NCBI GenBank assembly: GCA_026708285.1
Contig: JAPOVF010000376.1
Location: 1-38,355 of the forward strand
Direction of reading: 5' to 3'
Length of the DNA: 38,355 bases
DNA from: Acidobacteriota bacterium
GTDB lineage: Bacteria > Acidobacteriota > Thermoanaerobaculia > Multivoradales > Multivoraceae
The notes beneath the pieces were generated by a model. The model was not told the origin of the DNA. It was given only the letters and a program-made list of their open reading frames with translations, and did no database searches. The number at the start of each line of letters is the position of its first letter. Position 1 is the first letter of the stretch. The translations under genes and the position numbers were made by a program. This document shows, one piece after another, positions 16,057 to 23,372 of the stretch.

Positions 16057-18123
16057 TCAACTCCCAAGAATGGGAAGCTCCACACCCAGCACCGCCCCGC
16101 CGAGCTCGCCGTGTGCCACCGCGCTCACGCTTCCGCCTAGATCCCTAGCGGCATCGCGGACAATCGTTAGCCCGAGACCCGTCCCGTTCCTTCGTGTCGA
16201 CCTGCCGGGCAGCCAAATCTCGTCTAGGCCGATCCCCACGATTCCAGGCCCACTGTCTTCAACCCTGAGGATCCACCGGTTGCTCGTGATACTCGTTTCG
16301 ATTCTCAGGACTCTCTTTCGCGTGCCCGCATCCTCGAAGGCAGCAAGACTGTTGGTAAGCAGGTTCGCAACGATCGCTTCGATCGCAGCCTCACTTCCCC
16401 TCAGGTAGGGAGCGCCATCGAACAACGACACGTCCAGATCGACGTCGCGACCGCGTACGAATGGCCCATACAAGGCCACGGAGTCCTCGATCACGCTGTG
16501 CAGATCGACCCGTGCGTACCGCCTCTTCTCATGATTCACTAGGCGAAGAGTCGCGGCCCCGAGTACGGACACGCTCTCTACCGCGGTCCGAATGCTCTCG
16601 ACCGGACCGCGGAGGAACTTGTCGTAGGAATCTCCCACTAGTTGCTTGGCCCGACGCGCGATCGCCTCCACCGAGTGCGAAATCACCTTGATCGAACTGC
16701 CACTTGACTCGTGAGCGAAGGTTACGGCCGTGATCCCCGCAGTACTAAGGGTTCGATAGAGTTGCACCTCTTTCTGCAAAGCCCGCACTTCCCGGTCTCT
16801 AGACTTTTCGTATCGCTGAAAGGCCTTTTCAATGTTTGGCCGCACGTCTCCGGGCGCTCTTCCTATTGCCTGTTCCACTTGAGCTGCCGCAGCGCCGCTC
16901 CGCTTTGGCGCTTCCACACGCTCCTCATCGCGACGCTTCTCAGCCTCGACCAACCGCCTTCTAGCCATCCAGTCAAGCGCATCCTGACCAAAGGCCCTAA
17001 TGTCGAGGAAGACCTCGTCTTCAATGAAACCTGAGCGATCTGTCTTCTGGACGAGAAGGTCACCCGCGTCCCCAACCTCCACGCGCCCAATCGACGTATT
17101 CGTGCTCGGGCGTTCTTCCGGACTTCGCACACGACGTAGGTTCATCTCCAGCCAGTCGTTACCCGGATTGCCATAAGGGCTGACGCGAAGTCCGTTGTAG
17201 TAGAAGTGCACTCCGCCAAACTCCCTCAGCCACTCCCGCACCTCGGAGACACTAGAACGCCTTGTGGAGAACGTCTGTTGGTTCAGAATGAAGACCCACA
17301 GGTTGAATAGCACGGGTGGGCACTCGTACTTCCGCTTGCCACGGGCACGTACGAGGTCCTCGTGGCACGCCGCGAAGAGAGTGTGTCCCTTCCAGTCCTT
17401 GACACTTGCTCGGGCGAGGCCGTTCGAGTCCACTGCTGCTTCCAAGTGGTACTCGGCATCCTGAAAGTAGCGAGCCTGAACGAGTGCCTCAAGATCTCGG
17501 TACTCTTCTGCCTTCAGGTCGGGACGGAAGCCGCTGGGGTCGTCTCCGAAAGGGTCAGCGAGCAAGATCAGTTCACGGGCGAGCCGCTTCACGGACATGC
17601 GCCCGAACCCGGACTTCAGGTTGTCAACCCGGACCTCAGTCCCGTTACGAACTTCGGGGTCACGCTGGCTGGTTTCGATGTGGAGTACGACATCCTCCAC
17701 GACGTCCGCAGCATCGAAACGCGCCCAGTCGATAAGAAGACGATGCTCCTCCCCTTCCCCGATGCGCTCACGAGTCTTCAAGAGTGCTTTGGAGCCCATG
17801 CGGAGAGCCGCCAACCGGCCAAGGCCCTTGCTACCGGCCGGAGTCCTTCCTAAAGGAGTCGTCGCGGCCTCGATCTTCTTTGAGCGACCTAGAACGAGCC
17901 AGCCATTGACTATCTCGTCAACGGACATTCCGTCACCATCGTCCGTGACCACCACCGCTCCGCCTGGGCGTTCTGCCTCTAGGAGCTCGACCACGCAGTG
18001 TCTAGCGTCCGCGTCATAGGCGTTCTTGACAAGCTCGAGAACGCCCTTCTCAAGGCTGGGGTTTAGCTCTTCACCCAGACGCCGGAGGATCTCCGAGGAG
18101 AACCGGAGGTGAGCCCTCTTCAC
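16057..18123 (-). CDS. double-GHKL protein: Hsp90/MORC-like ATPase plus histidine kinase
   Basis: The 688-residue protein has two GHKL ATP-binding modules. The first (residues about 1-200) is Hsp90/MutL/MORC-like: N box ELVKNAYDADA (30-40), G1 box DDGDG (61-65) and G2 box GSKGLGRL (98-105). The middle (about 200-400) resembles the S5-like transducer part of such ATPases only loosely. A charged helix (about 390-455) leads to a dimerisation segment with a candidate phospho-histidine at 471 (TFAHES). It is followed by a standard kinase catalytic domain: N box VANLLTNSLAAFED (586-599), G1 EDSGPG (622-627) and G2 GTGLGL (647-652). No transmembrane segment is seen, so it is cytosolic. It starts at a GTG overlapping the methyltransferase stop by four bases. 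Paired GHKL modules suggest that ATP-driven clamp closure is sensed and passed on by phosphorylation; that is inference. Confidence 0.8.
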   Translation of the reverse strand: MKRAHLRFSSEILRRLGEELNPSLEKGVLELVKNAYDADARHCVVELLEAERPGGAVVVTDDGDGMSVDEIVNGWLVLGRSKKIEAATTPLGRTPAGSKGLGRLAALRMGSKALLKTRERIGEGEEHRLLIDWARFDAADVVEDVVLHIETSQRDPEVRNGTEVRVDNLKSGFGRMSVKRLARELILLADPFGDDPSGFRPDLKAEEYRDLEALVQARYFQDAEYHLEAAVDSNGLARASVKDWKGHTLFAACHEDLVRARGKRKYECPPVLFNLWVFILNQQTFSTRRSSVSEVREWLREFGGVHFYYNGLRVSPYGNPGNDWLEMNLRRVRSPEERPSTNTSIGRVEVGDAGDLLVQKTDRSGFIEDEVFLDIRAFGQDALDWMARRRLVEAEKRRDEERVEAPKRSGAAAAQVEQAIGRAPGDVRPNIEKAFQRYEKSRDREVRALQKEVQLYRTLSTAGITAVTFAHESSGSSIKVISHSVEAIARRAKQLVGDSYDKFLRGPVESIRTAVESVSVLGAATLRLVNHEKRRYARVDLHSVIEDSVALYGPFVRGRDVDLDVSLFDGAPYLRGSEAAIEAIVANLLTNSLAAFEDAGTRKRVLRIETSITSNRWILRVEDSGPGIVGIGLDEIWLPGRSTRRNGTGLGLTIVRDAARDLGGSVSAVAHGELGGAVLGVELPILGS

Positions 18124-19433
18124 GGTTCACGCCACCAGGGCATATCGGCAAGGACTCCGATCGTCAGGTGCCTGCAGCAGAGCCTCCGATTGATCCACCT
18201 GTCAGTCCTTCCAGACTTGAGTCGGGTCATGAGTTCCCGGCAGGTCTCTAGTGACCCGTCCCTGGGCGAGAGGACGATCAGGTGGTTCTCTACGGCGACA
18301 CTCTCTTGGCCAAGGACAATAGTCGCAACAGCACGCTTCTTCTGACTCGGCCGCGAGGTTCTCCGGACGGCGACAAAAGGCGGTTGGAAGAGACGCCCCT
18401 TGAACCTGCGTTGCTCTGGAACCCTTCCACATTCGCCCCAAGCTTCAAGCGAGCGGGCGTGGACGTATGGATGTTCAGGCCCTACCTCGTTGTGACGGTG
18501 GGGAACCACAGGCCCTACGTGCACAGCAAAGCGTGCACGTACCGTTCCCTGATTTCGAGGCGTGCTGGATTCTGATGGCCCTGAAGTTCTTTGAGTCGGG
18601 GCCTTCTTGACTAGGTCCCACTGGTACACATTAACGTCAGCCCACTTATCGAAGAGGCCGAGTAAATGCTCTCCACGGATCGAAGCCATGACCCTTATCG
18701 ACCGACGCCACCGCTCGTACCGACTACCTGAGCGCAGAACGTCAGGCAGAATCGCAGCGACTTGCGTGCCTTCCCGAGATTCGCGAACCGCCTTTTCCAA
18801 GAACAACGCCGCCGCGTTCACTCTCCCAGTGGCCCACGGGCAGCCGTCAGGCGTTTGAGCGTAGGCGAAAGGCGGGTTCATGAGCACGAAGTTGGCGTCA
18901 CGAACGCCTCGACCGCACGCAAGATAGTCTCTTGCTTCGATTCGCGGGAATGCAGAGGCCAGTTCCTCTGCCCGCAGACTTGGGCGCAAGCGGCACCGCT
19001 TCGCTGCAAGTAGAGCGAGTCGTGCCTTCGTGAGGCGCACGAACTCCGGTGAAATGTCGCAGCCCGCGAGCCGCCGGCTCCAGAGCTTCAGAGTCGCGGG
19101 AATCGTCGGGCCGATCGGAAGCGACCTGGCGACAGCGATTAGGAGGTCCCCACCACCGCAGGCAGGGTCGCAGTAAACGCTCGCAGAGGCTGGATCTACC
19201 GGGACACCCTCAACTAGTTTGGAGGCCAGTCTTCGCGTAGTGAAGTAGGCGCCTTGCCTTCTCAACTGCGCTGGCGATTCTTCCTGTCGAAGGACTCGGG
19301 CAGGCTCACCGTCCAGGCACACGCCTAGACGTCGGTCCCACTCGGTAGAGCTCAGAACTTCGCTTCCCTCAACGAGACGCTCAAGGGTCCTGATGTAGCG
19401 GCGGGAGTTCAGAGCCTCCGGAACGGTGCCCAT
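18120..19433 (-). CDS. N6-adenine DNA methyltransferase, gamma type
   Basis: The 437-residue protein has the GAYFTTRRLASKLV entry motif, the SAM-binding motif I CDPACGGGDLL (around residue 90), CDIS (motif II region) and catalytic motif IV MNPPFAYAQ (NPPF). This order marks a gamma-class N6-adenine methyltransferase of the HsdM/Eco57I kind. The C-terminal third (FQPPFVAVRRTSRPSQKKR, then ENHLIVLSP and CCRHLTIGVLADMPWW) resembles the built-in target-recognition part of such enzymes. No nuclease domain is present and none is encoded nearby. No clear Shine-Dalgarno site precedes the ATG, which lies three bases after a small open frame. It is first in the operon and likely provides DNA marking for the module. 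Confidence 0.82.
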   Translation of the reverse strand: MGTVPEALNSRRYIRTLERLVEGSEVLSSTEWDRRLGVCLDGEPARVLRQEESPAQLRRQGAYFTTRRLASKLVEGVPVDPASASVYCDPACGGGDLLIAVARSLPIGPTIPATLKLWSRRLAGCDISPEFVRLTKARLALLAAKRCRLRPSLRAEELASAFPRIEARDYLACGRGVRDANFVLMNPPFAYAQTPDGCPWATGRVNAAALFLEKAVRESREGTQVAAILPDVLRSGSRYERWRRSIRVMASIRGEHLLGLFDKWADVNVYQWDLVKKAPTQRTSGPSESSTPRNQGTVRARFAVHVGPVVPHRHNEVGPEHPYVHARSLEAWGECGRVPEQRRFKGRLFQPPFVAVRRTSRPSQKKRAVATIVLGQESVAVENHLIVLSPRDGSLETCRELMTRLKSGRTDRWINRRLCCRHLTIGVLADMPWWREP

Positions 19434-19859
19434 CGTTCAAGCCACGCAGGGCACAACCACTCGGCCGGTTTCCGGCAGACGTGCCAACGCTTCTGGGGTC
19501 GCCAGACACGGTCCACCCCTCCCGGGAGCGCGCGAGCGGTTGTGACTAGACTCCTTTGGCACAGACATGGCTACTAGCCCATTGATCCACGGACGTAGCA
19601 AGGCAGAGCCTACAAGGTGGGCCAACCGCGACAAAGTCGGCGGTCTACGAGTTCGAGATGGAGTGCAGCCCGCTTCGGGCGGCGTGAAGAACGTGAAGTC
19701 GCTCGTCCGGCGACGTCCAGCCGGCAGTGGGCCGAAGGAGGGTGTTCAAGTGGGCTTCGGGCAAACGAGGCCGATGCCGACTCGTCGTCCGACGCCAGAC
19801 CGAAGCGATCACTCCCTTCCCATCCCACAAGGTGGTAGCCGGCGGGCCGCCCTGGCCGG
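19434..19859. other. intergenic border region, right side of the island
   Basis: No firmly supported gene is seen. On the - strand a 43-codon open frame (19437-19568, starting MSVPKESSHNRSRAP) ends three bases before the methyltransferase ATG and has no clear ribosome-binding site. The rest holds a GCCCG/CGGGC hairpin (19668-19680), repeat copy B (19711-19821) and a hairpin at the end of the EF-G-like gene (19838-19860). A promoter for the methyltransferase operon should lie here, but I could not place one. Confidence 0.7.
19711..19821 (-). repeat. dispersed intergenic repeat, copy B
   Basis: The complement of this stretch aligns with 13792-13918. Identical blocks are 19785-19797 (13 bases) and 19729-19742 (14 bases), plus GACCGAAGCGA near 19798. 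Copy B lacks a 14-base segment present in copy A and lacks the left arm of the 34-base palindrome. Relative to its neighbour it lies downstream of the EF-G-like gene in the same orientation that copy A has to rplQ. Confidence 0.7.
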
Positions 19860-19860
19860 C
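19838..19860 (-). terminator. hairpin at the end of the EF-G-like gene
   Basis: GCCGGC at both ends (19838-19843 and 19855-19860), with an inner GGGC/GCCC pairing, forms a strong stem that begins at the last base of the stop codon. No T run follows on the - strand. It may be a terminator or a 3' end stabiliser. Confidence 0.4.
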
Positions 19861-21956
19861 TAGTCCTCTTCCTCGGCCCGCTTCGCTTCGGCGATGATCT
19901 TCTCCTGGATCTGGCGGGGGACTTCTTCGTAGTGGGAGAAGGCCATCGTGAAGCTGGAGCGGCCCTGGGTCATGGAGCGGAGGGCGGGGGCGTAGGTGAG
20001 CATTTCGGCCATCGGGACGGTGGCCTTGACGATCTGGGCGTTGCCCTTGGCTTCCATGCCCTGGGGGCGGCCGCGGCGGGAGGACAGGTCGCTCATGATG
20101 TCGCCCATGAAGTCTTCGGACGTGTTGATGTCGACCTGCATGATCGGTTCGAGCAGTGTGGGAGCGGCTTTGGCCATGGCGTCCTTGAAGGCGAGGGAGC
20201 CGGCGACCTTGAAGGCCATCTCGGACGAGTCGACGTCGTGGTACTTGCCGTCCTGGAGGCGGACGCGGAAGTTCCCGACCGGGTAGCCGGCGACGTAGCC
20301 ACGTCCGGCTGCCTCGAGGAGGCCCTTCTCGACGGCCGGCCGGTAGTTCTGGGGGATGGAGCCGCCGAAGATCTCGTCGATGAACTCGTACTCGTCCGCG
20401 GTGGCGACCGGTTCCATCGTGATCGTGCAGTCGGCGAACTGTCCCCGGCCGCCGCTCTGTTTCTTGTGCCGGCCGTGACCGACCGCGGTCCTTCTGATCG
20501 TTTCGCGGTAGGGGACCTTGGGCGGGTGCAGGATGACCTCGACCTTCGAGCGGCTCTTCAGCTTGGAGACCGCGATCTCGACGTGGAGCTGGCCGGCGCC
20601 CGAGAGCAGGAACTCCCCGGTCTGGGCGTCGCGGCCGGCGCGAAGGCTCGGGTCCTCCTCGACCAGCCGGTTCACCGCCTCGCCGATCTTCTCCTCGTCG
20701 CCCTTCGTCTTCGGCTCGATAGCGAACGAGATGGCGGCGACCGGCGGGGTGGGGAAGTCGATTCTCAGCGGACGTTCGCGGCTCGTGATCGAGTCGCCGG
20801 TGACGCTGCTCTTGAGCTTCGCGACGCCGCCGATGTCGCCCTCGAGGAGTCGCGGGACGTCACGGCCGGTCTTGCCCTGCATGTGCATCAGGTGGCCGAC
20901 GCGTTCCGCCTCTTCGCGTCGGGGGTTCCAGTAGCCGGTGTCGGAGCTCATGCAGCCCGAGGCGACCCGGAGGAGGGAGATGCGGCCGGTGAACGGGTCG
21001 TTCATCGTCTTGAAGACGATCGCGCTGACCGGTGCGCCGTCCCCGCGGTCGAGTTCCACCGGCTCCCCGCCCAGATCGCTGGCCGGCATCGAGCGGGCGC
21101 CGACCGGCGACGGCAACACCCTGACGATCGTGTCGAGCAGGGCGGAGTTGCCGATCCCGTGGCCGGCCGAGGACATGGTGACCGGGAACAGGGCCCGGTT
21201 CCTGATCGCGTTCTTGAGGCCCTCGACCAACTGGTCCTGGTCGAGGTCGCCCTGGTCGAAGTAGGCCTCCATCAGGTCGTCGTCACTCTCGGCGACGGCC
21301 TCGGTGAGCTGGCCGCGCCACTCGTCGATCTGGTCCTGCAGGTCGGCCGGCGGGTCGGACGGCTGGCTGCGGCCGTTGCCGTCGTGGTCGTAGACGTACG
21401 CCTTGCGGCTCAGCAGATCGACCACGCCGGTGAAGTCCTTGCCCGCTCCGATGGGGATCTGGAGCGGCAGCGCCATGCGGTGGAAGTTCTGTTGCAGTTC
21501 GGCGATGCAGCCTTCGAAGTCGATGTTGTCCCGGTCCATCTTTGTCAGGTGCAGCATCACGGGCTGCTCCAGAGCCTCGGCGATCTCCCACGCCTTCTCG
21601 GCCATGACCTGGGTCGGGGACGCAGCGTTCAGGCACAGCAGGGCGGCGTCGGCCGCGCGCATGCCCGAACTGCTCTCGTGGACGAAGATGCCAGAACCGG
21701 GACAGTCGATCAGATTGACCTTGTGCTCACCGGAACCGTCCGACCAGGGCGTGTAGCAGACGGCGAGGCCGATCGAGATACCGCGACGGATCTCCTCGTC
21801 GTCGAAGTCGGTCACGGTGTTGCCGTCCTCGACCCGGTTCTGCCGGTTGAACACCCCGCCTGTGTAGAGCAGACCCGCGAGCAGAGTCGTCTTGCCGGTG
21901 TCGTTGTGTCCGACGACGGCGAGGTTGCGTATCAGTTCCGAACTTTCGAGTTGCAT
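19860..21956 (-). CDS. elongation factor G-like GTPase (EF-G paralogue)
   Basis: The 698-residue protein has the full EF-G layout: GTP-binding domain, domain II, and domains III to V with LHVEIAVSKLKSRSKVEV and a C-terminal SDLSSRRGRPQGMEAKGNAQ. The GTPase motifs differ from true translocase. The P-loop is GHNDTGKTT (residues 16-24), switch I has RRGISIG, the DTPGH motif is DCPGS (84-88) so the catalytic histidine is serine, and NKxD is TKMD (138-141). This matches the EF-G-like (EF-G2) group, whose members are weaker or specialised GTPases; its exact role is unsettled. The canonical fusA is expected upstream of tuf outside the window. It lies 57 bases after the M16 pair and may be cotranscribed. 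Confidence 0.85.
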   Translation of the reverse strand: MQLESSELIRNLAVVGHNDTGKTTLLAGLLYTGGVFNRQNRVEDGNTVTDFDDEEIRRGISIGLAVCYTPWSDGSGEHKVNLIDCPGSGIFVHESSSGMRAADAALLCLNAASPTQVMAEKAWEIAEALEQPVMLHLTKMDRDNIDFEGCIAELQQNFHRMALPLQIPIGAGKDFTGVVDLLSRKAYVYDHDGNGRSQPSDPPADLQDQIDEWRGQLTEAVAESDDDLMEAYFDQGDLDQDQLVEGLKNAIRNRALFPVTMSSAGHGIGNSALLDTIVRVLPSPVGARSMPASDLGGEPVELDRGDGAPVSAIVFKTMNDPFTGRISLLRVASGCMSSDTGYWNPRREEAERVGHLMHMQGKTGRDVPRLLEGDIGGVAKLKSSVTGDSITSRERPLRIDFPTPPVAAISFAIEPKTKGDEEKIGEAVNRLVEEDPSLRAGRDAQTGEFLLSGAGQLHVEIAVSKLKSRSKVEVILHPPKVPYRETIRRTAVGHGRHKKQSGGRGQFADCTITMEPVATADEYEFIDEIFGGSIPQNYRPAVEKGLLEAAGRGYVAGYPVGNFRVRLQDGKYHDVDSSEMAFKVAGSLAFKDAMAKAAPTLLEPIMQVDINTSEDFMGDIMSDLSSRRGRPQGMEAKGNAQIVKATVPMAEMLTYAPALRSMTQGRSSFTMAFSHYEEVPRQIQEKIIAEAKRAEEED

Positions 21957-22013
21957 CGAGGCTCCCGTTCCTAGCGTTTCGGGTCGCGAAAGATACCACG
22001 CACCCCCGACCCT

Positions 22014-23372
22014 TCAGAGGTCTTCGAGCTGCGATTCGAGCTCGGAAGCGGGGCCGACCGCGGTGATCGTCAGCCGGTCCGGGAAGAGGTGACGGCGGCA
22101 GACCTCGCGGACCTCTTCGCGGGTCGTGGCGCGGATCCGTTCGGGCCAGCGCTCGTACTCGTCGTGGTCCAGGTCGAACGTGGCGAGCGCCTTCAGCCGG
22201 GAAGAGAGATTCTGGATCGTCTGCATCGTGTACGGGAAGACGCCGACCAGGTAGTTGCGGGCGTCGTCGAGTTCGGCTTCGCTCGGCGGTTCGGAGCAGA
22301 GACGCTCGAGTTCGGCGACGATCTCCCGGCAGGCAGCGCCGGCCACTTCGTTGGCCACCGCCGTCCCGACCACGAAAGGGCCTGGCCCCCGGCGGGAACT
22401 GAACCTGCTGGAGACTCCGTAGGTGTAACCGTGCCGTTCCCTGAGATTGAGATTCAGGCGGCTCATGAACTTGCCGCCGAGGATCGAGTTCGCCACCTGG
22501 ATGGGAATGCGGTCGGGATGACGGCGCGGTACTCCGACGTGGCCGATGCGCAACTCGGTCTGCGCCGCGCCGGGGCGGTCGAGGATCACGACCTGGCGCG
22601 TCGGTTTTTCCGGCTGGTTGGGTTCGAGGCGGGCCGGTTCGTCCTCGAACTCTCTGGCGTGGGACTTGAGGGGCCGCTCGATCCTGTCCTCGATCGCTCG
22701 CCGCAGGCGGTCGGGACCCAGGTCGCCGACCGCGATCAGGTGGCAGGAACGCGCGGCGAGGGCCCGGTCGTGGAACGCGGCGATGTCGCTCCTGGTGATT
22801 GCCTGGGTGGACTCGCGATCGCCGATCGTCGGGTTGCCGTAGGGCGTTTCGTCGTAGACGGCGCGCGCGAAGGCGGCCCCGGCGAGACTCGCGGGATCGC
22901 TGCGCCTCCGTTCGATCTCGGCCAGACGGCGCCGGCGCGCGCGTTCGATCTCTTCCGACTCGAATACGGGTTCCAGCGCGGCTTCGGCGACGAGTTCCAG
23001 CCCGGCGGTGACGTCTTCAGAGCGCATCGTGGCGCCGACCCCCGCGATGTCCCAGGAACAGGACGCCGAGACAGCCGTTCCCAGGTCTTCAGCCGCGGCC
23101 GCGAACTCGAGTGCGGTCCGGTGCGTTGTGCCCTTGCCGCGGAGTCCAGCGGTGAACGAAGCGAGCCCCGCCAGGTGCGGTGGGTCGAGTTCGCTGCCGC
23201 CGGGCACGAGGAGGGTCACGGTGACGAGATTGCGGTCGGGAACGTCGAGGGTCCACAGACTGACGCCGGACTCGAGGCGCTCGTGCTCGAAGCGGGGAAA
23301 GGCGCAGGGCCGGCTCGGCGCCGCAGCCGGAGGCTGGCTGCGGTCGAGGGCGGGGGCGGTTGCATCCTTCAC
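22014..23372 (-). CDS. M16-family peptidase homologue lacking the zinc site
   Basis: The 452-residue protein has both halves of an M16B peptidase: ESGVSLWTLDVPDRNLVTVT at the start and a second domain with ANSILGGKFMSRLNLNLRER and GYTYGVSSRFSSRRGPG, which carries the tyrosine-arginine substrate-binding pair. The HxxEH zinc motif is missing: the place where it should be reads LDPPHLAGLASFTAG. It starts at a GTG that overlaps the stop of the active partner (GTGA). Family knowledge says such active/inactive pairs form a heterodimeric clam-shell protease. No signal peptide is obvious. The frame stays open far upstream inside the partner gene, but that part has no M16 sequence. Confidence 0.88.
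   Translation of the reverse strand: MKDATAPALDRSQPPAAAPSRPCAFPRFEHERLESGVSLWTLDVPDRNLVTVTLLVPGGSELDPPHLAGLASFTAGLRGKGTTHRTALEFAAAAEDLGTAVSASCSWDIAGVGATMRSEDVTAGLELVAEAALEPVFESEEIERARRRRLAEIERRRSDPASLAGAAFARAVYDETPYGNPTIGDRESTQAITRSDIAAFHDRALAARSCHLIAVGDLGPDRLRRAIEDRIERPLKSHAREFEDEPARLEPNQPEKPTRQVVILDRPGAAQTELRIGHVGVPRRHPDRIPIQVANSILGGKFMSRLNLNLRERHGYTYGVSSRFSSRRGPGPFVVGTAVANEVAGAACREIVAELERLCSEPPSEAELDDARNYLVGVFPYTMQTIQNLSSRLKALATFDLDHDEYERWPERIRATTREEVREVCRRHLFPDRLTITAVGPASELESQLEDL

Noticed and set aside
14393-19434. Possible integrase, transposase or att site for the island
   Set aside because: No recombinase motif and no tRNA-derived direct repeat was found; only the border repeats are seen.
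19932-21974. 680-codon open frame on the + strand opposite the EF-G-like gene
   Set aside because: Antisense shadow of a clear EF-G family gene; the translation is biased (GDG, DLV, EVD repeats) and has no recognisable domain.
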